Shown here: positions 30,475-38,519 of the stretch, piece after piece
Numbering within the stretch: position 1 is the stretch's first letter
Layout: every line of letters starts with the position of its first letter
NCBI GenBank assembly: GCA_018711685.1
Contig: DVHZ01000177.1
Span: 1 to 41,151, forward strand
Origin: Candidatus Excrementavichristensenella intestinipullorum
Lineage (GTDB): Bacteria; Bacillota; Clostridia; Christensenellales; Aristaeellaceae
Length of the DNA: 41,151 nucleotides
Direction of reading: 5' to 3'
The notes under the pieces: model-generated
What the model saw: the letters and a program-made list of their open reading frames with translations, nothing else
Database searches by the model: none
What the model was told of the DNA's origin: nothing
Made by a program: the position numbers and the translations under genes

Positions 30475-32610
30475 TCAGGCTTTCCCGGCGGGTGGATCGT
30501 CCCGACGCGCCTGAAGCCGCCCCTGAGCCAGAGACACGGCCAGGCCGTCCAGGGTCAATGTCTGTCCGTCCAGCAATTTTTTCATGTGGTTCACCGTAAG
30601 GGATGGGCCGCCTTGACGGGTTAGCGCATCCCGCCAAATGGTGAAGCGGCAGCCCTCCCGCCAGCGGGAGCAGCCGAAAGCCTTCTGGTTGGCGGTCACT
30701 TCTCCCTGCCCGCACAGGGGGCAGGGCCGGCCCAGGGCGCTCACCTTGGGCGCGCCTCCTTTTTTGGGCCTGGGTTCCTCTGCGGCAAAGCGCACCTGGG
30801 CGTCCGCCGCCTTGGCCGCTTCCACCAGAAAGGCGCTGAACCGGCGGATGCTGCCCATGAACTGTCCGCTGCGCTCCCGCAGCTTTTCCGGGTCCTCCTC
30901 CCTGGCCATACGGCTCAGGGAGCGCTCCCATTTCCCCGTGGTCTCCGGGGAGGCCAGCTCCTGGGGGGCCACCTGCATCAGCTTGATCCCCTTGTCGGTG
31001 GCAGTCAGGGTCTTGCCCTTGCGGACCACGTAGCCCACCTGAATCAGCCGCTCCAGGATGGCCGCCCGGGTGGCCGGAGTGCCCAGTCCGCTCTCCTTCA
31101 TGCTCTCCCGCAGCGCCTCGTCCTCGATCATCCGCCCCGCGTGCTCCATCAATCCCAGCAGGCTGGCGTCGGTATGGGGGGCGGGGGGCTTGGTCTTGCA
31201 CCGCTTTTTGCCCACCTTTTCCACCTTGCGGGTATCCCCCTCCTGGAGGGCGGGCAGCTTAGCCTGGGCCTCCTCTTTTTCCCCTTTGGCCCCCTTGCCC
31301 TGCGCCTTCTCCTCCCGGTACAGGGCACGCCAGCCCTCCGCCAGGGGCGTCTGGCCCTGGGTGCGGAAGCTGTGGGGGCCCACCTGGGTGATCACCTGGG
31401 TGGACAGGTATTCGTAATCCGGGTACAGGGCGGCCAGCAGCCGCCGGCATATCATGTCCATCACCCGGGCCTCCCCCTGGCTGAGCCTGCCCATGGCGGC
31501 GAACTGGCCGGTGGGCACGATGGCGTGATGGTCGCTCACCTTGCCGTCGTTGTACACGCGGCCCGGCATGGGGGGCTTGGGCAGCAGGGGATTGGCCCAG
31601 GCCGCGTAGGGCGCGGGCATATGCTCCAAGGTCTGGCGCACCTTGGGGGCCATGTCCCCGGGCAGGTAGCGGCTGTCGGTGCGGGGATAGGTGATCAGCT
31701 TATGCCGCTCGTAGAGGGCCTGGGCGATGTCCAGGGTCTGGGCCGCGGACAGCCCCATCAGCCGGTTGGCCTCCCGCTGCAGGGCGGTCAGGTCGAACAG
31801 CTGCGGCGGCGGGGTGCGCTTTTGCTCCTGGCGCAGCTGGGCCACCCGCCCCGTCTGGCCCCGGACCTGGGCGCACACCGTTTTGGCGAGCTCCTCGTCC
31901 ATACAGCGGGGCTCCTTTTTCTCCGGGTCCAGCCACAGCCCCTGGTAATCCCCGAAATCGGCCCGGATTTCGTAGTACTCCTGGGGCACGAATTCCCGAA
32001 TCTCCTTGTCCCGCTGGGCGATCAGGTTGAGGGTGGGGGTCTGCACCCGGCCCAGGGACAGCAGCGCCCCGTACTTCAGGCTGAAGGCCCGGGTGGCGTT
32101 CATGCCCACCAGCCAATCGGCCTCGGCCCGGCAACGGGCGGAGACGTACAGGGCGTCGTAGGCCCCGTCGGGCTTCAGGCGGGCGAACCCCTCCCGGATG
32201 GCCGCGTCGGTCATGGAGGAAATCCACAGCCGGTCCACCGGCTTTTTGCACCCGGCTTGGTGGTAGATAAAGCGAAAGATCAGCTCCCCCTCCCGCCCGC
32301 TGTCGGTGGCGCAGATGATCTTCTCCACCCCTTGATCCAGCATCAGCGCCTTGACCACGGCGTACTGGGCCTGGGTCTTGGGCAGCACCCGGGTGGGCAG
32401 GCGCTGGGGTAGCATGGGCAATTGCTCCATGCGCCAGCGCTTGTAGGCGGGGTCCAGCTGGTCCGGCTCGCACAGGCTCACCAGGTGGCCCAGCGCCCAG
32501 GTGACGATATAGTTTTTCCCGCGAATGCAGCCCTCTCCCTTGCCTTCGCAGCCCAGCACCCGGGCGATGTCCCGGCCCACCGAGGGCTTTTCCGCCACTA
32601 CCAGAATCAT
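30475..32610 (-). CDS. topB: DNA topoisomerase III
   Basis: A 711-residue type IA topoisomerase that relaxes and decatenates DNA by single-strand passage. The N-terminal Toprim domain starts MILVVAEKPSVGRDIARVLG and contains ATDSGREGELIFRFIYHQAG (about residues 90-109). The catalytic tyrosine is Tyr308 in LITYPRTDSRYL. The C-terminal part has a topoisomerase zinc finger, CPLCGQGEV with the matching CRFTIWR segment (about 630-660). The start is the ATG at 32610, overlapping the preceding gene's stop (ATGA); only a weak GGGG precedes it, so translation is probably coupled. No mobilisation or conjugation genes are near, so this is likely the housekeeping copy, though TopB is also common on integrative elements. 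Confidence 0.95.
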   Translation of the reverse strand: MILVVAEKPSVGRDIARVLGCEGKGEGCIRGKNYIVTWALGHLVSLCEPDQLDPAYKRWRMEQLPMLPQRLPTRVLPKTQAQYAVVKALMLDQGVEKIICATDSGREGELIFRFIYHQAGCKKPVDRLWISSMTDAAIREGFARLKPDGAYDALYVSARCRAEADWLVGMNATRAFSLKYGALLSLGRVQTPTLNLIAQRDKEIREFVPQEYYEIRADFGDYQGLWLDPEKKEPRCMDEELAKTVCAQVRGQTGRVAQLRQEQKRTPPPQLFDLTALQREANRLMGLSAAQTLDIAQALYERHKLITYPRTDSRYLPGDMAPKVRQTLEHMPAPYAAWANPLLPKPPMPGRVYNDGKVSDHHAIVPTGQFAAMGRLSQGEARVMDMICRRLLAALYPDYEYLSTQVITQVGPHSFRTQGQTPLAEGWRALYREEKAQGKGAKGEKEEAQAKLPALQEGDTRKVEKVGKKRCKTKPPAPHTDASLLGLMEHAGRMIEDEALRESMKESGLGTPATRAAILERLIQVGYVVRKGKTLTATDKGIKLMQVAPQELASPETTGKWERSLSRMAREEDPEKLRERSGQFMGSIRRFSAFLVEAAKAADAQVRFAAEEPRPKKGGAPKVSALGRPCPLCGQGEVTANQKAFGCSRWREGCRFTIWRDALTRQGGPSLTVNHMKKLLDGQTLTLDGLAVSLAQGRLQARRDDPPAGKA

Positions 32611-33089
32611 GACTGTGCCCCGCTCACCACCGCGCTGTGGGCCCTGCCCAGCACGTAATATTCCACCCACATGTGGCGCTGGGCCTGGACCTGATCCCGG
32701 CGGGTGAGCAGCGTGGCGGTGACCTGGCCCTGGCCGAAGCTGCTCACGTCCTGGGGCGTGCCTTGGATGATGACCACATCCCCCTCTGCCGGCGTCAGGC
32801 TGAGCACCGCCCATTCGGCGGGAAACAGGTTCAGCCCCTCCAGCTGCACCGTATAGGTGACGAAGGCGTAATCCTGGGCGTCGCCGGACAGCTCCGCGAA
32901 CTGCACGTCGGCCAAGTCTCCTCGCTCCAGGGCCTGGGCCATGGCGTCGAAGGTGCTCTGCCGGGTATCCGCCAAGTCCACCACCGTAGAGACCAGGGTA
33001 GCCGAAAGCTGGGCGCTGACAAAGGCGTAAAAAAACACCGCCACCGCCACAACTGCCGCCGCCACCACGATTTTGCCCCCTTTGCCCAT
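32607..33089 (-). CDS. Small membrane-anchored protein coupled to topB
   Basis: A 160-residue protein of unknown family. It has one N-terminal transmembrane helix (IVVAAAVVAVAVFFYAFVSA, about residues 7-26) and an outside domain of about 130 residues that is probably mixed alpha/beta (TVQLEGLNLFPAEWAVLSLT, then QGQVTATLLTRRD). The start at 33089 follows AAAGGGGGC by 7 bases; the frame is open to 33254 without support. Its stop overlaps the topB start, so the two are co-translated. No link between a secreted domain and topoisomerase is known to me. Confidence 0.7.
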   Translation of the reverse strand: MGKGGKIVVAAAVVAVAVFFYAFVSAQLSATLVSTVVDLADTRQSTFDAMAQALERGDLADVQFAELSGDAQDYAFVTYTVQLEGLNLFPAEWAVLSLTPAEGDVVIIQGTPQDVSSFGQGQVTATLLTRRDQVQAQRHMWVEYYVLGRAHSAVVSGAQS

Positions 33090-33139
33090 AAGAAAAGCCC
33101 CCTTTACCGGGCGGCGCGCCGCCTCTGCCATATGACAAC

Positions 33140-33145
33140 ATGATA
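33140..33145 (-). promoter_or_regulatory. Possible extended -10 for the membrane protein-topB operon
   Basis: TATCAT on the minus strand with TG one base before it. No -35 hexamer at normal spacing. The start point would be about 45 bases before the ATG. Confidence 0.35.
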
Positions 33146-33253
33146 CCACCTGTTCCCCTGCCTTGTCCAGCAAGGAATGGGAAAAAACGCGCCAGTCCTC
33201 GGCGGCGGGTTCTGGCGGGCCCGGGGATGGGGCGAACCCGGCGACGGACGGCA

Positions 33254-33281
33254 AAGGGCCCGGCGATACAGCCGGGCCCTT
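33254..33281 (-). terminator. Terminator after the TAXI permease
   Basis: AAGGGCCCGGC (33254-33264) pairs with GCCGGGCCCTT (33271-33281), 6-base loop; on the minus strand TTTGCC follows. It lies 19 bases after the permease stop. Confidence 0.7.
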
Positions 33282-33299
33282 GGATGGAAAGGTTTCGCG

Positions 33300-35570
33300 T
33301 CAGGCGGATGCGCTCTTGCCGGTAATCAGCCGGCCGATCATCACGAAGGACTCGGTGAGCACGGTGACGACCCGCTTGCCCAGGGACATGCCCGCGTAGT
33401 AATTGGCGCAGGGCTCCATGCGCCCGCCAAAGCGCTTGTTCTCCAGCTCCTGCCAGGCGGCGGTGAGCACCACCAGGGCGATGCCGATGATATCGGTCAA
33501 CAGGCCCGGGTCCACCAGCAGCAGCCCGCCTGCCAGGAACAGCAGCCGCTGCAGCAGGTGGGCGTGGCGGGAGTAGTACCCCTCCAGGGCCGCGCCGATG
33601 CCAAACATGCCGATGATGGCGGTGACGGCGATGCGCAGGATGTTGTACCAGTGGGCGTCGATCATCAGCATTTCCGGGTTATAGACGAACATATAGGGGA
33701 TAAGGAAGGCGGCTATGGCCAGCTTCACCGCGTTAAACCCGGTTCGCATGGGACTGGATTTGGCAATGGCCGATCCCGCCATGGCCGCCAGGGCCACCGG
33801 CGGGGTAATATCCGCCACGATACCGAAGTAGAAGGTGAACATGTGGGCGGTGAGCACCATATAGGTATCGGTATTGCTCCAGCCCATCACCGCGATGACA
33901 GCCGGGGCCATGATGGTGGAGGTGATCAGGTAGTTGGCGGTGGTAGGCACCCCCATGCCCAAGATGATGGAGGCGATCATGGTGAGCAGCAAGGTGAGCA
34001 GCTGCCGCCCCCCGGCAATTTCCACCAGGCCGTTGCCCATCTTAAGGCCCAGGCCGGTGAGGGTAATCATGCCCACCACGATGCCCGCCATGCCGCAGGC
34101 GATGGCCACGCCGATGACGCTCTTCGCGCCGGTCACCAGGGATTTCAGAATGTCTCCGACGGTCTTCAGCAGCGCCTCCTTTAGGGTTTTGCCCTCGTCG
34201 GCGTAGTTCTCGGTGACATTCTTTTCATTGATGCCGGCATACTTGCGCAGCACCATGAAGGCGTGAATGCGCCGGATCATGCCGCAGAAGGCGGCGGCGG
34301 CGATGCCCACCAGGGCGGCGAAGATGGGGGTGAAGTTGGCGGCCAGGAAGCCGATGATTACGATGAGGGGAATGATCAGGTAGCCCCGCTCCAGGAAGAT
34401 CTTTTTCAGCACGGGCATTTGCTCTTTGGGCAATCCCTTCAGGCCGTACTTGCGCGCCTCCAGCTCCACGATGATCCAAATGCCGGCAAAGTACAGGATG
34501 GCGGGAATGATGGCTGCCTTGGCGATTTCGCTGTAGCTGATGCCCACCGACTCGGCCATCAAAAAGGCCGCCGCGCCCATCACCGGGGGCATGATCTGCC
34601 CGCCGGTGGAGGCCGCCGCTTCCACCGCCCCGGCGAACTCCGGCCGGTAGCCCAGGTTCTTCATCATGGGAATGGTGAAGGAGCCGCTGCCCACCGTGTT
34701 GGCCACGGAGGAGCCGGATACCGTCCCCTCCAGGGCGCTGGCCAGCACCGCGACCTTGGCCGGGCCGCCCCGCCGGTGTCCAGCTACCGCATTGGCCAAA
34801 TCGATAAAAAACTGGCCTACATGGGTGGTTTCAAGGAAAGCGCCAAACAAGACGAATAGGAAGATAAAGGTGGCCGACGCCCCTAGCGGCGTACCCATGA
34901 TGCCCTCCGTGGTGAACACCAAGTGGGACACAACCCGGGTCAGGTTAAAGCCCCGGTGGGCCAGGAAGCCGGGCAAGTACCGCCCGAAAAAGGCGTACAG
35001 CACGAACACGGTAGCGATGATCAGGATGGGCAGCCCCACCACCCGGCGGCAGGTTTCCGCCAGCAGCAGCGTGAGCACGATGCCCACGGCGATGTCCATG
35101 GTGTTATACTTGCCGCTGCGCATGGCCAATTCCACGTGCTGCAGGGCAATGTACAGGCAGCAGGCCATGGCCAGCGCGGCCAAAGCCACGTCATACCAGG
35201 GCAGGGTATTGACCCGCTTCATCTTCTTGGTGGCGGGATAGAGCAAAAAGGCCAGCACCATGACGAACCCAAGGTGCAGGGGCCTTAACTGAGTGGCCGG
35301 GATTCTGGCGGTAAAGGCCGCATAGAGCTGCACGATGGAAAAGACGAGGCAGATCAGCCCCAGGACCAGGCCGGCCACCGTCCACCGGTTCAGGGTCAGC
35401 TCCCAGCGCAGCAGCTTGACCTTGCGTCCCTTGCCCGTCCCGATGAAGGAGCGGGTGGCCGATTCCCGGTCGTATTTGGCCATAATGGCCTCTAATTCCT
35501 CTTGATCTACGGTTTGATTTGGTTTCACGTCTGGCTTTTCGGTGGACAACTTGCGCTCTTCTCCGTTCAA
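33300..35570 (-). CDS. TAXI-TRAP fused permease (DctQM fusion)
   Basis: A 756-residue polytopic protein of the TRAP 4TM/12TM fused type that works with TAXI receptors. After a charged ~50-residue cytoplasmic N-terminus come about four helices (DctQ-like part) and then the large DctM-like part. Landmarks are EGIMGTPLGASATFIFLFVLFG, described by its ends EGIMGTP and FVLFG (about 226-247), SGSSVANTVGSGSFTIPMM (about 291-309) and STGGQIMPPVMGAAAFLMAE (about 331-350). The start is TTG at 35570, supported by the strong AAGGAGGTG site 5 bases upstream. The SBP and the DUF1850 gene lie upstream in the same operon. The ligand is unknown; glutamate or dicarboxylates are reported for some relatives. Confidence 0.93.
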   Translation of the reverse strand: MNGEERKLSTEKPDVKPNQTVDQEELEAIMAKYDRESATRSFIGTGKGRKVKLLRWELTLNRWTVAGLVLGLICLVFSIVQLYAAFTARIPATQLRPLHLGFVMVLAFLLYPATKKMKRVNTLPWYDVALAALAMACCLYIALQHVELAMRSGKYNTMDIAVGIVLTLLLAETCRRVVGLPILIIATVFVLYAFFGRYLPGFLAHRGFNLTRVVSHLVFTTEGIMGTPLGASATFIFLFVLFGAFLETTHVGQFFIDLANAVAGHRRGGPAKVAVLASALEGTVSGSSVANTVGSGSFTIPMMKNLGYRPEFAGAVEAAASTGGQIMPPVMGAAAFLMAESVGISYSEIAKAAIIPAILYFAGIWIIVELEARKYGLKGLPKEQMPVLKKIFLERGYLIIPLIVIIGFLAANFTPIFAALVGIAAAAFCGMIRRIHAFMVLRKYAGINEKNVTENYADEGKTLKEALLKTVGDILKSLVTGAKSVIGVAIACGMAGIVVGMITLTGLGLKMGNGLVEIAGGRQLLTLLLTMIASIILGMGVPTTANYLITSTIMAPAVIAVMGWSNTDTYMVLTAHMFTFYFGIVADITPPVALAAMAGSAIAKSSPMRTGFNAVKLAIAAFLIPYMFVYNPEMLMIDAHWYNILRIAVTAIIGMFGIGAALEGYYSRHAHLLQRLLFLAGGLLLVDPGLLTDIIGIALVVLTAAWQELENKRFGGRMEPCANYYAGMSLGKRVVTVLTESFVMIGRLITGKSASA

Positions 35571-35658
35571 GTCGGCACCTCCTTAAGAATTGATGTATGG
35601 CCGGAAGCAGCGCCCATTGCGGCGGGCCCCCACGGGCCATGGAGCCGGAAGGCGCGGC

Positions 35659-36171
35659 CTAAATCAGGCCCATCCTCCAGGCCAATTCCCGGCCCAGGGA
35701 CCAGGGCTCAAAGGACAGCCCCAGCATGTCGCCGGGCTGAGCCAATTGGTCGTAATGGACCACCTGGCCCTTCTCGCCCACCCGCAGCCTGTGGTCGGCG
35801 ATGCGGCCCACATACGTCCACTGCACGTCCATCACCCTGTCCAGCCCCGCCAGTTCGTAATAGCCGTCGTAGGCGGTAAAGGTCTGCCCCGGTTCCGGTT
35901 CGGGAATGCCCGCCCCGTACTGGCGTATGCGGGTACGGCGTAGGCATACCTTCCCCTCTTGGGTGGGCTGGTACCCGTCCTCCACCAATCCCTTATTGAA
36001 GGAGTGGGTGTACATCAGCCATACGGTTTCGCCCTGGGGGAGGTATGCCTGGTATGCCAGGTCCCCTTCCCGGGTGCGCAGGACGACGCACTGCCCCAAG
36101 GGACAGCACGCCGCGGCCAATAGGACGGCCAAGCCCAAGCCAATGAACAGCGGCCGGTAAAACCGCTTCAT
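35659..36171 (-). CDS. DUF1850 protein of the TAXI-TRAP operon
   Basis: A 170-residue DUF1850 family protein, a small exported protein regularly encoded between TAXI receptors and their permeases. The N-terminal helix (PLFIGLGLAVLLAAACCPLG, about residues 6-25) includes cysteines at 22-23 that could form a lipobox (LAAAC). The family core YTHSFNKGLVEDGYQP (about residues 54-69) is clear. Function is not established; a role in assembling or regulating the transporter is inferred from its constant context. The ribosome site is weak and the gene starts 4 bases after the SBP stop, so coupling is likely. Confidence 0.85.
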   Translation of the reverse strand: MKRFYRPLFIGLGLAVLLAAACCPLGQCVVLRTREGDLAYQAYLPQGETVWLMYTHSFNKGLVEDGYQPTQEGKVCLRRTRIRQYGAGIPEPEPGQTFTAYDGYYELAGLDRVMDVQWTYVGRIADHRLRVGEKGQVVHYDQLAQPGDMLGLSFEPWSLGRELAWRMGLI

Positions 36172-36175
36172 TTTC

Positions 36176-37117
36176 TTAGCCCATCAGGCCAACTTCCGTA
36201 TAGTAACGCTCAGCGCCGGGATGCACCGGGGTGGATACGCCCAGCAGCGCCTGGTCCAAAACGATCTCCGCACCCTTGGCGTGGGAGATGTCGCCGGTCT
36301 TTTCGTACAGGGTCTTGGTGACGTTGTAGATCAGGTCCTCGCTCAGGTCGGCCTTGCAGATCAGGATGGCGCGGATGGCCACAGCGGCGGCGTCGGCAGT
36401 CTGGTTGGGATAGGTGTCCGCCGGAATGGTGGACTCGGCGTAGAAGCCCCGCAGCTCGGTGAGGGCAGCCACTTCTTCGTCAGAGAGGGAGTACAGCAGG
36501 GTGTCGGTGGTGGAGGTCAGCTCCTGAATGGCGGCGTTGGGGATGCCGGCCACCACGAAGCCCGCGTCCAGCTGGCGGTTCTTGATGGCGTCGGCGGTCT
36601 CCGCGAAGGACAGGTACTGGGCCTGGATATCGTCCAGGGTCAGCCCGGCCACGGTGAGGAAGTCAATGGCGTTGAAGTACACGCCGGACCCCGCCGCGCC
36701 CACGGAGATGCGCTTGCCCTTCAGGTCGGCCAGGGAGTTGATCCCCGCAGAGGGGCTCACCACCAGCTGCACGAACTCGGGGTACAGGGAAGCCACCACA
36801 GAGAAGGACTGGATCTGCTCACCCTCAAAGGCGTTGATGCCGTTGTAAGCGTAGTCGGCCACGTCGTTCTGCACGATGGCCAGCTCGGCGTCGCCGGAGT
36901 TAATCAGGCGGATATTCTCGGCGGAAGCGCCGGTAGAGGGGGCGTTTACCTCCACGTCGGGGATATTCTTGGCGAACAGGTTAGCCAGCTCGCCGCCCAG
37001 GGCGTAGTAGGTGCCCGAGGTGCCGCCGGTGGCGATATACAGGTAATCCACAGCGCTGGCGGGCACCACGGCCAACAGCATCAGGGCGGTAAGAGCCAAG
37101 CAAATCAAGCGTTTCAT
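36176..37117 (-). CDS. TAXI family TRAP substrate-binding protein
   Basis: A 313-residue TAXI-type solute receptor. Residues 1-22 are a signal peptide ending ASA/VDY; no lipobox is seen. The TAXI hallmark YIATGGTSGTYYALGGELA (about residues 27-45) is intact, as are the NSGDAELAIVQNDVADYAYNG segment, described by its ends NSGDAEL and AYNG (about 73-93), and the LADLKGKRISVGAAGSGVY stretch (about 128-146). AAGGAGG lies 7 bases before the ATG. It leads the leftward operon SBP-DUF1850-permease from a good promoter. Confidence 0.95.
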   Translation of the reverse strand: MKRLICLALTALMLLAVVPASAVDYLYIATGGTSGTYYALGGELANLFAKNIPDVEVNAPSTGASAENIRLINSGDAELAIVQNDVADYAYNGINAFEGEQIQSFSVVASLYPEFVQLVVSPSAGINSLADLKGKRISVGAAGSGVYFNAIDFLTVAGLTLDDIQAQYLSFAETADAIKNRQLDAGFVVAGIPNAAIQELTSTTDTLLYSLSDEEVAALTELRGFYAESTIPADTYPNQTADAAAVAIRAILICKADLSEDLIYNVTKTLYEKTGDISHAKGAEIVLDQALLGVSTPVHPGAERYYTEVGLMG

Positions 37118-37165
37118 GGGACAGCCTCCTTATAATGATGATATATTCCGGCTAAACCTGTCCCG

Positions 37166-37194
37166 ATTATACCAGACTGATGTAAAAAATACAA
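37166..37194 (-). promoter_or_regulatory. Sigma-A promoter of the TAXI operon
   Basis: On the minus strand TTGTAT (37189-37194), a 17-bp spacer and TATAAT (37166-37171) with TG one base before it. An A/T-rich motif containing AAATTTTAGC (37205-37214, plus-strand reading) lies just upstream of the -35; a near copy stands before the DUF2975 promoter. Confidence 0.75.
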
Positions 37195-37250
37195 CCTCAT
37201 TTTTAAATTTTAGCACTCCACAGCAGGATTATGGGCGTCGGAACATGCAG

Positions 37251-37300
37251 CGGACCGGAGGTGCAGCGGGTCCCTCTTCCCCGCGCTTCCGGTCCGTTTT
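37251..37300 (+). terminator. Long hairpin followed by T-run
   Basis: CGGACCGGA (37251-37259) pairs with TCCGGTCCG (37288-37296), with an inner GC-rich pairing and a TTTT after it on the plus strand. No plus-strand gene precedes it, so it may belong to an unrecognised short transcript, or serve as a 3' end for the leftward xre gene without a T-run. Confidence 0.5.
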
Positions 37301-37359
37301 CATGCCGCTGTACCCATAAGTCCCACGCGCCGCCAAGCGCCGCTCCGAGGCGTTGCCCT

Positions 37360-37587
37360 TCAGGGCTGGGGACGGGGAGCATCCTCCTCCGGCCAGTATT
37401 CCAGGATATCCCCCGGCTGGCATTGAAGCACCTTACAGATGGTGTCCAAAGTGCTAAAGCGGATAGCCTTCACCTTGCCTGTCTTTAAGTAAGAAAGGTT
37501 CACATGAGAGATGCCCACCTGAGCGGCCAAATCGTTGAGCCGCATTTTTCTGTCCGCCAGTACCCGGTCCAAACGTATGACGATCAT
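37360..37587 (-). CDS. YozG-like Cro/CI family helix-turn-helix regulator
   Basis: A 75-residue single-domain regulator: MIVIRLDRVLADRKMRLNDL, then AAQVGISHVNLSYLKTGKVK as the helix-turn-helix, then RFSTLDTICKVLQCQPGDIL. This matches the small XRE/YozG type that is regularly paired with DUF2975 membrane proteins. It starts by ATGA overlap with the DUF2975 gene stop; only GGTGG precedes it. It probably regulates its own operon, perhaps through the palindrome at 38265-38283. Confidence 0.88.
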   Translation of the reverse strand: MIVIRLDRVLADRKMRLNDLAAQVGISHVNLSYLKTGKVKAIRFSTLDTICKVLQCQPGDILEYWPEEDAPRPQP

Positions 37588-38210
37588 AGGGTGTGGTCCA
37601 CCTCGTCCTGTAAATAGATACCGTAGTGGATGATATAGGCGGCCACCACGCAGGCGATGCCGGGAATCAGGGCCTCCAGCAGGCCGTGACCGGTGGACAG
37701 GGTCATGCGGCTGGTGGATAGTTGGTTGATCAGGGTACACAGCAGCATCTTGAGCCAAGGGACAACCAGGCAAACCAGGCACTGCAGCAGCCCGTAATAG
37801 AGCAAATACCGGGCGTTATCTTGGACAAATATCCGCCCACTGTGTACGTTGCTAAATACCCGGCTGAGCATCCAGTAAGCCAGAATCAAGGGCACGATTT
37901 GAAGGGCGTGGATCAGGCAAAGGCCTGCTTGGGTACGTGGGTCTACAACTCCCTCCGAATTCGTCCACACATGCACATCGTCCTTTGTGCCAACGGTAAA
38001 CATGCGGAATTGTGCCTCGTGGTCCGTCTCGGCATAAATAGCTCCATCATAGACATCGCCGCCAGTATGCAGGGTAAAGGACTGTCTACCCATACAGCTT
38101 AGCGCCAAACACAGTATAAAAAAGGCCATGATTAAATAGCAAATGCAGCGCATGCACTGAGCTGCGCCTTTGGCCAACGGTGCGCTGGCCAGTTTATCCA
38201 TCCATTTCAC
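37584..38210 (-). CDS. DUF2975 membrane protein
   Basis: A 208-residue membrane protein with four hydrophobic segments (about 24-40, 101-120, 136-155 and 170-190) and a short outer loop region, matching the DUF2975 (YoaS-like) family. The start is GTG at 38210 (VKWMDKL): GAGGTG lies 6 bases upstream. The frame continues to a TTG at 38258, but those 16 codons are themselves a perfect promoter, so they cannot be translated from it. It is paired with the overlapping HTH gene downstream. The molecular role is unknown; the pair is thought to sense an envelope or metabolic signal (inference). Confidence 0.82.
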   Translation of the reverse strand: MKWMDKLASAPLAKGAAQCMRCICYLIMAFFILCLALSCMGRQSFTLHTGGDVYDGAIYAETDHEAQFRMFTVGTKDDVHVWTNSEGVVDPRTQAGLCLIHALQIVPLILAYWMLSRVFSNVHSGRIFVQDNARYLLYYGLLQCLVCLVVPWLKMLLCTLINQLSTSRMTLSTGHGLLEALIPGIACVVAAYIIHYGIYLQDEVDHTL

Positions 38211-38229
38211 AAGCTTCACCTCGGTCTTG

Positions 38230-38258
38230 ATTATAGCAGCAGAATTCTCGTTTGTCAA
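38230..38258 (-). promoter_or_regulatory. Perfect consensus promoter of the DUF2975-HTH operon
   Basis: On the minus strand TTGACA (38253-38258), a 17-bp spacer and TATAAT (38230-38235). Both hexamers and the spacer are ideal. The leader before the GTG start is only about 13 bases. Confidence 0.9.
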
Positions 38259-38264
38259 TATTTA

Positions 38265-38283
38265 TTTAATGTTTTACATTAAA
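38265..38283. promoter_or_regulatory. Palindrome TTTAATGT-TTT-ACATTAAA
   Basis: A perfect 8-bp inverted repeat with a 3-base centre, 6 bases upstream of the DUF2975 -35 box. It is a good candidate operator for the paired Cro-type regulator. The A/T-richness also fits an UP element. Confidence 0.5.
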
Positions 38284-38457
38284 ATTTTAGCGTTTTAGGT
38301 ATATGATGGCGCCATGATTTCCAGGCGTGGGCACTTGCCCTCATGGATGGGTATGAGCCTGTCCAGCCAGACCTATCGCCTTCAGAAAGCGAAGCAGCGG
38401 GCCCCGCCGCCAGGTTCTATAATCCTCCGGCCAAGGCCGCTCCTCGTCTTTCGGGCC
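38284..38457. other. Divergent gap between DUF2975 and fumarase genes
   Basis: No gene. It holds the palindrome ATGGCGCCAT (38306-38315) and an isolated TATAAT (38418-38423) without a -35. The A/T-rich left end carries the motif shared with the TAXI promoter. Confidence 0.5.
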
Positions 38458-38486
38458 TTGTAATTATAGTCTCAATAGGGTATAAT
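38458..38486 (+). promoter_or_regulatory. Sigma-A promoter of the fumarase operon
   Basis: TTGTAA (38458-38463), a 17-bp spacer and TATAAT (38481-38486). The leader to the ATG at 38520 is about 27 bases and carries GGAGGAGGAAGG. Confidence 0.8.
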
Positions 38487-38519
38487 GATGTATATCAATG
38501 GATGGAGGAGGAAGGCGTC

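Noticed and set aside
37231-37488. 85-codon plus-strand frame over the HTH gene
   Set aside because: Overlaps the well-supported HTH gene on the other strand and lacks similarity to any family.
38211-38258. Sixteen extra N-terminal codons for the DUF2975 protein (TTG at 38258)
   Set aside because: These bases are a perfect TTGACA-N17-TATAAT promoter and have no ribosome site; the GTG at 38210 has GAGGTG at 6 bases.
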